A stretch of 64,000 bases of DNA from Siphonodentalium dalli. Its lineage: Eukaryota; Mollusca; Scaphopoda; Gadilida; Siphonodentaliidae. Each line of letters opens with the position of its first letter. Positions within the stretch are counted from its first letter, which is position 1. Positions 12,375 through 23,688 of the stretch are shown one piece after another. The notes beneath the pieces were generated by a model that was not told the DNA's origin, made no database searches, and saw nothing but the letters and a program-made list of their open reading frames with translations. The stretch is from positions 176,165,692 to 176,229,691 of the forward strand of contig CP136061.1 in the NCBI GenBank assembly GCA_032622095.1, in the 5' to 3' direction. The position numbers were made by a program, and so were the translations under genes.

Positions 12375-13720
12375 ATGATTACAAAATTTGAGCAAACCAT
12401 ACCAGTCTTTACCTCAGGCAGGACCAATTCTGCACCCCCCCTCCCCCCGGTCCTGCTATGGTGGGTGGTGACATCATTAATTCGGGAAACCAATCTTCAA
12501 GGGCGTAAGCCCCAGCACCTTACTCTTCGGTGCCTAATAGTAGTCTCCGCACGATTATTAATTTTAGAGAAATTTCCCAATGATGGAGTGAAATTGCCAT
12601 ACCTATTGTTGATTTTGGCCTGGATTCCCATGATTATTGGGCACCTGGCACCTGGGAGTAGCCTTTGGAGGCTGTTGTGGGTGGTGAAGACTCCTTGTCA
12701 CGTGCCGCTATTGCAAATAGCGCACCAGCCAAATAGCCTTCTGACTCTTCCCCATGGTGCAGCGGCCCACATCTCCATGAGATTGGGTCCAGTTGATCCC
12801 CTGGAATTGTACTCTTTCGAGATACTTCCGGGCCTGCTCCGCCGCTGTCATGTGATCATAGTGGTACGTCATCGACATTTATGCCAGCTTGGTCAGGACC
12901 ACCTGCATTTGGGGGATTCCATGGGAGGAGCTTCCTTTGGTCAAGTGGCTCCTCCGAACGTATCCCATCTGGCCTTCGGGGCACAGCCTAGCTATTCTGC
13001 CTGGATCACTGATCGTGCACCAGAATTTTTGAAGGGGGTGATCTTGGGCAGGAAATAGCACCTTTAATAACCCAAATTTGTTTCTCGTCTAACCATTTCA
13101 GTGTAGGCCTCTCCCCTATTAAATATGGTATATCAACTTGATGCAGCCCATTCTGTTGCTGGCCTTGATCCTGACATGCTTTCTCTGGAAAGTTTTGACG
13201 ATGATAAGCAAGAATCACGGGTCGACAGTGTGTCCACAGGCACACTTCGGACGAGGATTCCGACATACATACGGAACGTGATTTTGTAAAAAAGACGAGG
13301 ACACAGGTTGATCTCTTGTATACACTTCTTCCAAAGGATAAGTGTCATATTGTATTGTTTAATTAAATTTTTTTTTTAAACAAAAAAAACAAAAAAATAA
13401 GAAAAAGTCTATACCTCAGACAGGAAAGCTCCAGCACCTTAGCCTTTGGAGGCTGATCTGGTTGGGGAAGACTTGTTGTATTCTATTTGGAATTCCTGTT
13501 TTGGGAGAAATATCCAACTGGCCTCATGCTTCTTGTTTTTGTTCTGGCTGGTTTTTGCCTCAAAATAAAGTCCGAGCTGGTACTTGGAGAGGGGAATTTG
13601 GCCACCCATCCAGCCTAGCGGAAACCATGGTGTATCACAAAATTCTCCCTCTGGGAAATTCATTCTCTCATACTATGATACATATCCCTGTGAATATTAC
13701 CCTTAAAGCGCAGTGATGTT
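12375..13720 (+). pseudogene. Decayed coding-like relic, possibly retroelement gag
   Basis: The base composition rises in GC relative to its surroundings and all three frames contain long open runs. One frame is open for 227 codons (12375-13058) but has no domain. Another reads peptide-like pieces such as MPAWSGPPAFGGFHGRSFLW and, further on, AHSVAGLDPDMLSLESFDDD, interrupted by stops. The phrase CCTTTGGAGGCTG..GTGGTGAAGACT near 12660 recurs, altered, near 13445, suggesting two overlapping degraded copies. Proline/glycine-rich plus acidic serine-rich segments are common in retroelement gag proteins, but I cannot name the family. It lies inside the TMTC3-like intron on the same strand. Confidence 0.35.
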
Positions 13721-13940
13721 TTTAGAGAGCCAAGTCGGTCCCACTATTATATCGTTATGATGTTCAACTGGTGTAACCTGAGTTAAGATCCTTACTTTGT
13801 GAATTTTCCAATGGTTTTAAAACTGAGATAACTCAAACTATTAACCAGTTTCAATTATTTTCCAGAATATCTCGATAAGAGTTTAAAAAAACCCATTATT
13901 GTCCTGATTTTTGACATGCTTTTTTTGGCCCTTTTTTATA

Positions 13941-15112
13941 ATGTTTACCCATACCATAGTATGGTAAACATAATGTCAACGTCCGGATTGACCACTCGTC
14001 GTGTGTCCGTCCGTCCGTCCGTCTGTCTGTCTGTGGACACTTTACACATGGTGCGATAACTCAAATATTTTCTATCCGATCGGAACTAAATTTTGTATAT
14101 GAGTTTCTCAGACCGAAATACAGATCGAGTTCGAATATGGGTTTGATCCGAGTTTTTTTTACGGAGTTATGGCCCTCTTTCGACTTAGAATTCATGGATG
14201 CTACGATAACTAAAAAAAATATTATCTCATGAGAACCAAATTTGGTATGTGAGTTTCTCTATCTAAAATACGATTCGAGTTCGAATATGGGTTTGATCAG
14301 ATTATTTTTAATGGAGTTATGGCCCTTTGATATAGAATTCATCCATGCTTCGATAGCTCAACCAGTTATCGTCTGATAGGAACCAAATTTGGTATGTGAG
14401 TTTCTCAACTCAAAATTCAGATCAAGTTTGAATATGGGTTAGATCCTGTTTTTATACCAGAGTTATGGCCCTTTTTAACTAAGGATTGAACAGATTCGAT
14501 ATTTTTATGCTTATCATGTAGAACCATAGCAGCTAACCCCTGTGATATCAGTTAGCACTGAGAGAGAGAATAGATTAACTTGTATTATTGGAAATTAGAG
14601 TTATTTTTAGCCATCATATTGTCAGGGCACAGTGGAAGTGGTAATTGGACAGAGAACCATCTGTTGTTTATTGTATTTCCATACAGATCTCTGGTTTAGG
14701 ATATCAATGCAGTGTTCCAGTGACATACCTGTACCTAATTTTATTGAGTTAAAATTGTTAACCCTTGTCATCAATTTGATGCTTTTGTATATTTTTCATG
14801 TAATCATTCTCCTATTATATCCCTTTCACTTGTATGGATTTTTGTGGTTAAAATGAACCCGTAATTCTCAACATTCCTTATACTTAGCAGAAATACCTTT
14901 CATCTGATTTATCTCATTTTATTGAGATGTATGTAAATTTTGTATGTGAATTTCTCAGCCCAAAATACAGATAGATTTCGAATTTGGGTTTGATCCATTT
15001 TTTTATATTTTTAGAGTTATGGCTTATGGATTTTCTTGTCAGAACTGAAAATAGCTGATCACTATCGCCAAGGTATGGGTTAAACATCTGCCGATCGTGA
15101 TCGGCCTCTCGT
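13941..15112 (+). mobile_element. HINE-like element, family II (complete)
   Basis: The 5' palindrome at 13941-13971 begins ATGTTTACCCATACC and is followed by TCCGTCCGTCCGTCTGTC. Core units of about 150 bp (near 14128, 14276, 14426, and a diverged one near 14978) contain GTTCGAATATGGGTTTGAT and GGAGTTATGGCCC. The 3' end has the inverted word GGTATGGGTTAAACAT (15072-15087) followed at once by the hairpin GCCGATCGTGATCGGC (15090-15105) and CTCTCGTT. This is the same order of parts as family I with unrelated terminal sequences. Non-coding. Confidence 0.75.
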
Positions 15113-15586
15113 TATTTTAAGACTGATCGGATGCTAACTCAAAAATGTTTGGTCTACAATTTAACTACTCCGGAGATTTCTCATGAGTACAGCTTTCTTT
15201 GATTTGTTACATCATAAAAGATATCTGAATTCAACTTGAGATTTACTTAGATTTTTGTGATTTTGGGGTTTTCGGATATCACTTCAGTATTTGGGTTCCA
15301 TACCTGTCCATGTTTGAATTTGCACCATATGTGTACGCAAGCACCGGCTGTGCAACATCATGTTGAATTTGTTTCCCTTCCTATTTGTCCAAAAGCTGAT
15401 AAGGCCAGTATAAATAAATAACTAGATTCTCATCCAACTTGTTCTTTTTTAATTTTATATTTTATTCTTGCTAACAACAGATGATCATGGTCAGTTCTAA
15501 ACATTGGAGCAGTATCCTACCTTGAACAAATTATTGCCCAATTTGATCAAAATAGGCTGATTAATGGGTCATTTTATTTAACAAAT

Positions 15587-15738
15587 GAATGCAGTTGGTG
15601 TGTGTGTTATTGGGGGGATACAGGGCTGTGGTCATTGGGGCATATTTGTGTGGACCACGAAGCAGTTCTCACTATTAAAATGTGCCCCCAATGACCACAG
15701 CGCCGTATCCCCCAATAACACACACACCCACTACATTC
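15587..15738. repeat. Foldback hairpin, 152 bp
   Basis: GAATGCAGTTGGTG..TGTTATTGGGGGGATAC..CTGTGGTCATTGGGG on the left is mirrored by CCCCAATGACCACAG..GTATCCCCCAATAACA..CTACATTC on the right, with a loop of about 35 nt. It would form a long cruciform or an RNA stem. It may be a tiny foldback transposon. Confidence 0.75.
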
Positions 15739-15800
15739 AGTTCTTATATCTATATAGCTTTTTGACTATTTATTGACATAAAAAAGCTGAGTGTATTATT

Positions 15801-16830
15801 AGCTCAACTTTACTTTGTAAAGTTTGAGCTATTGCCATGGCTTGGTATCCGTCGTCCATGTGTGTGCATGTATGCGTGTGTGTGTGTGTGACTCGTCAAC
15901 AATACAGGCTACAGGTCGTACCTTTGGTTGGATCATTATGAAATTTGACATAGCTGTTGAAATCAACATTTAGACCAGAACGATTCATTTTGGGGTCATT
16001 CGGAAAAAAAAACATGGCCGCCAGTGGCCATCTTGGATTTCAAAATTCAATCCATTAGCACGGGCTACAGGTCGTACTGTTCGTCTGATCATCATGATAT
16101 TTGTCATGGATGTTAATATAGATATGTAGATGGGAACGAGTAATTTTGGAGTCATTCGGCCAAAAAACATGGCCGCCATCTTAGATTTTACTCTTTGCAT
16201 TACTAAACCCTTTGGCACGGCTACAGGTCGCACCTTTGGTCAGATCATCATGAAATTTGTCATGGATGTTAACAATGACATGTAGATGGGAACGAGTCAT
16301 TTTTAGGTCATTCAGCCTAAAAATATGGCCGCCAGCAGCCATCTTGGATTTTACTCTTTGCATGACTAAATCCTTTGGCACGGGCCACAGGTCGTACCTT
16401 TGGTCGGATCATTATGAAATTTTGTCATGACTGTTGACATTGACATGTAGATGGGAACGAGTTATTTTGGGGTCATTCGACCTTAAAACGTGTCCACTGG
16501 CAGCCACCTTGGATTTTACTATTTGCATGACTAAATCCTTTGGCACACCCTACAGTCCATTTCCCTCATCCGATCATCTCCAGACTTCATATTAATCTTG
16601 ATAGTGATCTACTAGATGGAAGCTATCAAATGTTTTTGAATATCATTGGAAAACATAGCCACCAGCAACCATCTTGGATTTTACTTTTATATATATATAT
16701 CTCTTCATGTTGATAATCTAGTATTACTTAGACATTTCAACTTTCCGCATTCCTAATCGCTCCATTGACTGTAACACATGAAATTATTCCCTTTCCAAGT
16801 TGAGCTACAGTGACATTGACACTTTCATTT
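15801..16830 (+). mobile_element. HINE-like element, family I copy B (about 4 core repeats)
   Basis: Starts with the AGCTCAACTT palindrome (15801-15830) and continues into about four ~160-bp core units (CATGGCCGCC-type words near 16013, 16168, 16324, 16489). It ends with AAGTTGAGCT, a 3' hairpin with one mismatched pair (AGTGAC/GACACT) and TTCATTT. Same family and orientation as the copy at 5910 with fewer core repeats, so repeat number varies between copies. Confidence 0.8.
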
Positions 16831-17261
16831 ATTTTCACAAAATTTGCCGAGAATTTGAAACTAACCCACTCAGCACATTAAGTCAGCCCAATATAAGACT
16901 TCCAAGCACTTAATAGCAATGATAACATGATCGATATAAATAACTGGCTTCAGATGCAATTCGGCTGAACTTTAAAAAGCACACCCAATTATTCTGCTGG
17001 CTGCTTTTAGTTTTAGGTCATATTAGGTCAACAATATGTGACGTTGTGTTTGTGTTACAGTCTGTGTTATTGGGGTATGAAACGGGTGACCCAATTGGCA
17101 ATTGACCAATTACCGAACAGGATATAGTGTATTAAACAGATGAGCTATATAAATATTGTACTTTGAAGGTTAATGTATGAGAAAAAAAGTTCAGATAAAA
17201 ATTATTTTTGAGAAGGGAACCAAAAATAGGGTCGGGAGGGGATGAGAATCTAGCAATTTTT

Positions 17262-17646
17262 AGCTAAATTTGAGAAGTTTAAGCTATTGCAATGGGTTGG
17301 TAACCATCATCTGTGTGTGTGTATGTCCGTATGTCAGCAATTTCCATTAGCACGGGCTACAGGTTGTACCTTTGGTCAGATCATTATGAAATATGTCATG
17401 GTTGTTGACATTGACATGTAGATGGGAACGAGTCATTTTGGGGTCATTCAGCAAAAAAAAACTTGGCCGTCAGCAGCCATGTTGAAAATTCAATCTGTAA
17501 GCAATGGCTACAGGCTGTACCATTCATTTGACCATCATGAAATTTTCCATGTATGTTGACATTGACATCTAGATGGGAATGATATGTTTTGGGTTGTATG
17601 ATTGTATCGGCCAAAAAACATGGTTGCTGTCGGCCATCTTCATTTT
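17262..17646 (+). mobile_element. HINE-like family I copy C, 5' fragment
   Basis: A degraded 5' palindrome (TTAGCTAAATTTGAGAAGTT) is followed by the TGTGTGTGTATGTCCG stretch and about two diverged core units. It stops after a GGCCATCTTCATTTTC word with no 3' hairpin. An old truncated copy. Confidence 0.65.
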
Positions 17647-18832
17647 CAGTATTAATTCTTTCGTTGCGGAACTAAATTTACACCTATTAATATTGCCAGA
17701 AAAATTATGGGAAAACTGATTTTAGTGGAAAAGTATATGATACAATAGGAGTCTCCTACTTATAAAATATCTTATCAAATATCAATGACTTGTATGTGGG
17801 TATGGCAGATTAGCATAATACATGCTGATGAATATTTTGCCAATAAAATTTCCACGGCAATCAAGGGACATAACTCCATGTCATCCAAGGGGAATAACTC
17901 CCCAAATTTAATTTCTTGCAATATTGTGATCGAAAAATGGCTTTATATAGCCAACTATAATGGTTTGCTGAGACACAGAAAACATTTTGGTGATGATCTG
18001 ATAATTGTCTCCTGTCTGTCTGCTCACTTCAACAACTTTGAGTGCAAATTAGGGTTCTAGTTCTGATAGCAGGACCAAGTGTCAGGAGGGGATCCTATAC
18101 TTTCCCAGACTTATTAATGATTTCCCCGATGAGCTGCATGAGTGACAACCCCATAATAGTTATAATAGATCAAAATTAATATTTCTAATCTATAAAATGT
18201 ACATTAATTTATATAATTAAATCTCTAACTACAAGCTTGTCATCAATATGCTATAAATTGAAATACCAAATTAATCATATCTATGTGGTCTAAACTCTCA
18301 CTGAGGCATGCTAGGGCCTGTGGGTGTTTATAATCTTGCCATTTGTTTTACGTTTTTACCGTGAAAGTAGGTGATTCAATCACCAAAAATGGCAATATTG
18401 ACTGTCAAAAAAACTAATAAAACAATCTAAAGTACACATCATCTTTATTGTAATATCAGGTTGTCAGAATATCATGTTTAAATGAATGAATGCATTGGTA
18501 AATGCTGATTATCCATGTGAAAGTTTGTCTAAACAAAAATTCTGCCAAAATTGACCATTTTAAATTTGCAACTTCCTGTATTGTTTCCAACAATCCTCAA
18601 AGTTTCAAAGTTAAACGTAATTATAATGTTCAGAAGTCATTAAAAGTAATGACAATCAGATATTTACTGCATAATTGAATTTAAAAAATTTGTAACTATC
18701 ATACAGTTGTGATCAAAATACCGGTACAATTATGTCTGATATTTTCGGCCCTAGCAATCAAATTAAACCATGTAAATCCATATATATACTTGCTAAATCC
18801 CAAACTTCATATATCTCTTCATTTTATGATCT

Positions 18833-18833
<1 letters not shown>
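17647..18833. other. Intronic DNA without recognisable features
   Basis: No repeat boundary or coding frame that I can support. The 91-residue frame at 17785-18060 has no domain and no splice context tying it to the TMTC3-like exons. Confidence 0.4.

Positions 18834-18886
<53 letters not shown>
18834..18886 (+). repeat. Homopolymer tract of 53 cytosines
   Basis: Uninterrupted C run after CTT and before GATGG. Two overlapping poly-proline frames arise from it and are not genes. The true length is probably uncertain. Confidence 0.9.
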
Positions 18887-18887
<1 letters not shown>

Positions 18888-19527
18888 ATGGAACCATGCA
18901 TGTACACAACGCGCAACTGCATCCCATCCTCAAAGTCCCAGGCTATGCAAATTCTGATAAGAGGCACTTTCTATATTTTCGGCAGATTGAATGATATTAT
19001 TTTGCCTTACAGAAGTCATATGCAATCCGATTATTGAACACCATCAAATTCTTTGCTTCCACTGGGATGAGTATGTATGTACATGTATAACAATTGAGCC
19101 TTGTAAATTAATATAGAAAGCCATAATTTTTTTTTTGTAGAGAAGAACCAGAGGACAGGACGCATTTTCACCCCCATGTACATACATGCTTGATATGTAT
19201 CAAACAAATATATTCTTGCCTAAAAACATTTATTGAATATAAATGATCGAGTTGGCAACATGCAGTACATTATTATACATTGAATACAGAACAGCTACAT
19301 TTAAGCATATGCTTGTTTTTATTCAATTAATATTTTTGGGAAAGAATGGGGCACTCAGTTGCTGGTACAAACTTCTATATATTGTAATATGAACTTAGAG
19401 AACTGTAATTTACTATTAAATGAAATTACAATTTAAATTTTCACAATTACGTAGCATTGAAATGATGTTCTTTGAATTATTTCTGGATTAAGACTCCACA
19501 GATTAGCTCCTGAGTTAGGGGCTATCG
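18887..19527. other. Intronic DNA without recognisable features
   Basis: AT-rich single-copy-looking sequence between the C tract and the 52-bp minisatellite. Nothing supportable was found on either strand. Confidence 0.4.
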
Positions 19528-19679
19528 TTGGATGAATTACCCCCTCAATTGCAAGAAACCGCTGATAGCTTCAAGCAGTTGCATTTGATAATTTCATTGC
19601 AAAAAGACGCTGTTAACTTCAAGCATTTACATTTAATAATTCAATTGCAAGAAGACGCTGTTATCTTCAAGCAATTATT
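19528..19679. repeat. 52-bp minisatellite, left part (split by HINE copy D)
   Basis: About three units with TTGCAAGAAGACGCTGTT..CTTCAAGCA and ATTTAATAATT. The same array resumes at 22300 after the HINE copy, so one array was split by that insertion. Confidence 0.8.
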
Positions 19680-22299
19680 AGCTCAACTTTACTTTGGGGT
19701 CATTCGGCCACAAAACATGGCCACCAGCAGCCATCTTGGATTTTACTCTTTGTATGACTAAATCCTTTAGCACGGACTACAGGTCGTACCTTTAGTCTGA
19801 TCATCATAAAATTTGTCATGGCTGTTGTAATTGGAATGTAGATGGGAACGAGTCATTTTGGGGTCATTCGGACAAACAAGAAATTATGGCTTTGAAATCC
19901 ATGTAAAAAAGGACGACCGTGCAGTCACGACCTGCACTACTCAGACTAATATGTGTTGACTTATATGAACGTCAAGATTTAATTAACTATAAATATTTCT
20001 TATAACCAATTACGTACACGAAGTTGGTTGCTTGTGATAGGGGGATTGGGTCTGTATGCCTACCTCATAATTATCATATTGTACTCATACATGTATCTTC
20101 CAGCCTTTCGATCGTGGCTCCTCGGAGCCATGTTTTGACTGGCACGTATATGCCCATTCTCAATTTGGATGAAATATTAGTTGTACTCGCCTCCACAACC
20201 CTTGGACTTGGAGCCATGCACTATGAAACGTCAACCCAACCAAACCTAAAATGCGAACCATGCCAACATTATGCCTGCTTTGTGTGCTATGTCGCGTCGC
20301 TGTCAAAACGTCAATAACTTTCGCGGGAAAATGCGCGTGCCAATATGACGTCGCTTTGGATACAACATATGACGTAACCTAACAGTTTACGTGAACATGC
20401 TTCTACTAATTTACTAAACTAAAGAAAAGTTTATTTAGTTATATAGGCCTAATAAACGATCAAGATATTTACGATATGAATTATGTTGTTTTCACGAGGT
20501 GGCTGGTCGTCCTTAAAAAACATGGCCGCCAGTGGCCATCTTGGATTTCAAAATTTAATCCATTAGCACGGGCCACAGGTCGTACTGTTCGTCTGATCAT
20601 CATGAAATTTGTCATGAATGATAATATTGACATGTAGATGGGAACGAGTAATTTTGGGGTCATTCGGCCAAAAAACATGGCCGCCAGCAGCCATCTTGCA
20701 TTTTACTCTTTGTATGACTATTATAAAATTCTTTAGCACGGGCTGCAGGTCATACCTTTAGTCTGATCATCATAAAATTTGTCATGGATGTTAACAATGA
20801 CATGTAGATGGGAACGAGTAATTTTGTGGTCATTCGGCCAAAAAACATGGTCGCCAGCAGTCATCTTGGATTTTACTCTTTGTATGACAAAATCCTTTAG
20901 CACGGGCTACAGGTTGTACCTTTAGTCTGATCATCATAAAATTTGTCACGAATGTTAATAATGACATGTAGATGGGAACGAGTCATTTTGGGGTCAATCG
21001 GCCAATAAACATGGCCACCAGCAGCCATCTTTGATTTTACTCTTTGTATGACCAAATCCTTTAGCACGGGCTACAGGTCGTACCTTTAGTCTGATCATCA
21101 TAAAATTTGTCATAGCTGTTGAAATTGGAATGTAGATGGGAACGAGTCATTTTGGGGTCATTCGGACAAAACACATGGCCGTCAGTGGCCATCTTGGATT
21201 TTAAAATTTAATCCATTAGCACGGGCCACAGGTCGTACTGTTCGTTCGTCTGATCATCATGAAATTTTTCATGGATGATAATATTGACATGTAGATGGGA
21301 ACGAGTAATTTTGGGGTCATTCGGCCAAAAAAACATGGCCGCCAGCAGCCATCTTGGATTTTACTCTTTGTATGACTAAATTCTTTATCACGGGCTGCAG
21401 GTCGTACCTTTAGTCTGATCATCATAAAATTTGTCATGAATGTTAATAATGACATGTAGATGGGAACGAGTCATTTTGGGGTCATTCGGCCAAAAAACAT
21501 GGCCGCCAGCAGCCATCTTGGATTTTACTCTTTGTATGACTAAATCCTTTAGCACGGACTACAGGTCGTACCTTTAGTCTGATCATCATAAAAGTTTTCA
21601 TGGCTGTTGAAATTGGAATGTAAATGGGAACGAGTCATTTTGGGATCATTCGGCCAAAAAACATGGCCGCCAGTGGCCATCTTGGATTTCAAAATTTAAT
21701 CCATTAGCATGGGCCACAGGTCATATTGTTCGTCTGATCATCATGAAATTTGTCATGGATGTTAATATTGACATGTAGATGGGAACGAGTAATTTTGGGG
21801 TCATTTGGCCAAAAAACAGGCCGCCAGCGGCCATCTTGGATTTTACTCTTTGTATGTCTAAATTCTTTAGCATGGGCTACAGGTCGTACCTTTAGTCTGA
21901 TCATCATAAAAGTTTTCATGAATGTTAATAATGACATGTAGATGGGACGAGTCATTTTGGGATCATTCGGCCAAAAAACATGGCCGCCAGCAGCCATCTT
22001 GGATTTTACTCTTTGTATGACTAAATTCTTTAGCATGGGCTACAGGTCGTACCTTTAGTCTGAACGTCATAAAATTTGTCATGGATGTTAAAGATGACAT
22101 GTAGATGGGAACGACTCATTTTGGGGTCATTCAGCCGAAAACATGGCCGCCAGCAGCCATCTTGGATTTTACTTTTCTCTTCATGTCTATAAACTAGTAT
22201 TAGACATTCAACTTTCCACATTCCTAATCGCTCCATTGACTGTAATACATTAAATTATTCCCTTTCCAAGTTGAGCTACAGTGTCATTGACACTTTCAT
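19680..22299 (+). mobile_element. HINE-like element, family I copy D (about 12 core repeats, itself interrupted)
   Basis: Left end AGCTCAACTTTACTTT jumps directly into a core unit, so most of the 5' hairpin and leader is deleted. About 12 core units of ~160 bp follow, with a foreign block at about 19909-20514. The 3' end has AAGTTGAGCT, the perfect AGTGTC-ATT-GACACT hairpin and TTCAT. The element sits in the 52-bp minisatellite. An intact unit at 22519 supplies the empty site and shows insertion with no target duplication. Frames of 65-110 residues within it follow the repeat and are not genes. Confidence 0.8.
19909..20514. mobile_element. Insertion of about 606 bp inside HINE copy D
   Basis: A block unrelated to HINE core repeats, bounded by AAGGACGACC (19909-19918) and its inverted copy GGTCGTCCTT (20505-20514), with A-runs outside each end. 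The ends look like short terminal inverted repeats of a small DNA transposon. The stretch just before it (19877-19908) also departs from the core repeat, so the left limit is less certain. It encodes no recognisable protein; the 97-residue frame at 20024 has no domain. Confidence 0.45.
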
Positions 22300-22685
22300 A
22301 TTTGAAAATTTCATTGCAAGAAGGCGCTGTTCACTTAAGCATTTACATTTAATAATTTCATTGCAAGAAGATGCTGTTAGCTTCCAGCATTAAATTAAAT
22401 AATTAATTGCAAGAAGACGCTGTTAACTTCAAGCAGTTGCATTTGATAATTTCATTGCAAGAAGATGCTGTTAACTTCAAGCATTTACATTTAATAATTC
22501 AATTGCAAGAAGACGCTGTTAGCTTCAAGCAATTATATTTGATAATTTCATTGCAAGAAGGCGCTGTTAACTTAAGCATTTACATCTAATAATTTCATTG
22601 CAATAAGATGCTGTTAACTTCCAGCATTAAATTAAATAATTAATTGCAAGATGACGCTGTTAGCTTCAAGCATTTACATTTCCTG
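22300..22685. repeat. 52-bp minisatellite, right part
   Basis: About seven units with ATTGCAAGAAGACGCTGTTA and CTTCAAGCAATTATATTTGA, alternating between ATTTAATAATT and ATTTGATAATT variants. Continuous with 19528-19679 before insertion of HINE copy D. Confidence 0.8.
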
Positions 22686-23373
22686 AGGTATTGAAATGTG
22701 AAATGATTTCACTAATAATTCGAGATGTATTATACAAGTTTACTGAGAATCCCATTCAAGGTACAATCCCATTCATTCCCAATCCCACTGATGGTGGTGG
22801 TAGGGGGTGGTGGTGGGTAAATAATTATGCGGCTGTGTTAGGGGGTGGGGGTGGGTAATAAATTATGCACAATTTAATGTTGTTTGAGTTTGTTAAAAGA
22901 ATGGATTGTTGATGCTATAAATTCTGAGACAAAGAGAATCTGCGATATTCCATATTTCTAAAAGTGCTCATGAAGTAGTGACATCATTAAGCTAAAATCA
23001 GGATTTGATTGGTTCTTATATATATTTCATGATGTCACTACGGAGTGCCGTGATTTCATTAGTTCTATAGATATCCTGGTTGGTGATGTAGAAACTGTCT
23101 ATACTCAATTATTGTATTTAGCACTAGTCTTGGGAATCTTGATACCGTTTTGTGCAAATCTAGTGGAAACTACTGTTGTCTTTTTAATGTTCGCTTGTGG
23201 TATAAATAGATGCTAATCTGCATATGAATGTATTACAAAGTTTGACCTTTGATAGTTTGCCATGCAGACTCTCTGACAATCAGAGTGTATTTAATCATGA
23301 CTTTGGGGAGTATCATAAAACATTTATAAATCACGATGCATTTATCTCCGGGATAACATCTGGTCTTACTTTA
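22686..23373. other. Intronic DNA with a G-rich patch and an inverted repeat
   Basis: Holds a G-rich patch at 22791-22856 with several GGG/GGGGG runs separated by T or TGGTGGT, a possible G-quadruplex site. It also holds an inverted pair GTAGTGACATCAT (22975-22987) / ATGATGTCACTAC (23029-23041). No coding signal. Confidence 0.45.
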
Positions 23374-23480
23374 TAGACATTTCAACTTTCCGCATTCCTA
23401 AGTACTACATTTTAATACTGTAACACATGAAATTATCCCCTCTCCAAGTTGAGCTACAGTGTCATTGACACTTTCATTTT
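23374..23480 (+). mobile_element. Solo 3' end of HINE family I
   Basis: Matches the last ~105 bp of copies A, B and D: AGACATTTCAACTTTCCGCA, then AAGTTGAGCT, the AGTGTC/GACACT hairpin and TTCATTTT. No core repeat precedes it. It is either a 3' fragment or an end left by deletion. Confidence 0.75.
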
Positions 23481-23688
23481 ATATTTGCCTAACCTGAAAA
23501 TCCATCAAAATCAAGTTGTTGCCAAAAAGACCTGGATCTGAGGAGAATAGAGAATTTACTCCAACTTTGACAATGAATTGAGCGACAGCAAAAGCATAAC
23601 GCCAAGTCATAATTAAAATTTGCTTTTATAGTACAAAAGTTTTGATTTCACAAAATAACTTATTTCTTACTTTGTTGTTGTATTTCAG

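Noticed and set aside
12375-13058. 227-codon frame as an intact gene
   Set aside because: No domain, odd composition, and a better peptide-like reading exists in another, broken frame; treated as a relic.
18709-19037. Two proline-rich proteins
   Set aside because: They are read-throughs of a 53-nt C homopolymer in two frames.
19528-22685. CRISPR-like array of 52-bp direct repeats
   Set aside because: Units are contiguous minisatellite without unique spacers, and the DNA is clearly animal.
22975-23041. Inverted TGACATCA pair as a CRE-like regulatory site
   Set aside because: A single inverted pair in an intron with no other support; kept only as a note in the intron entry.
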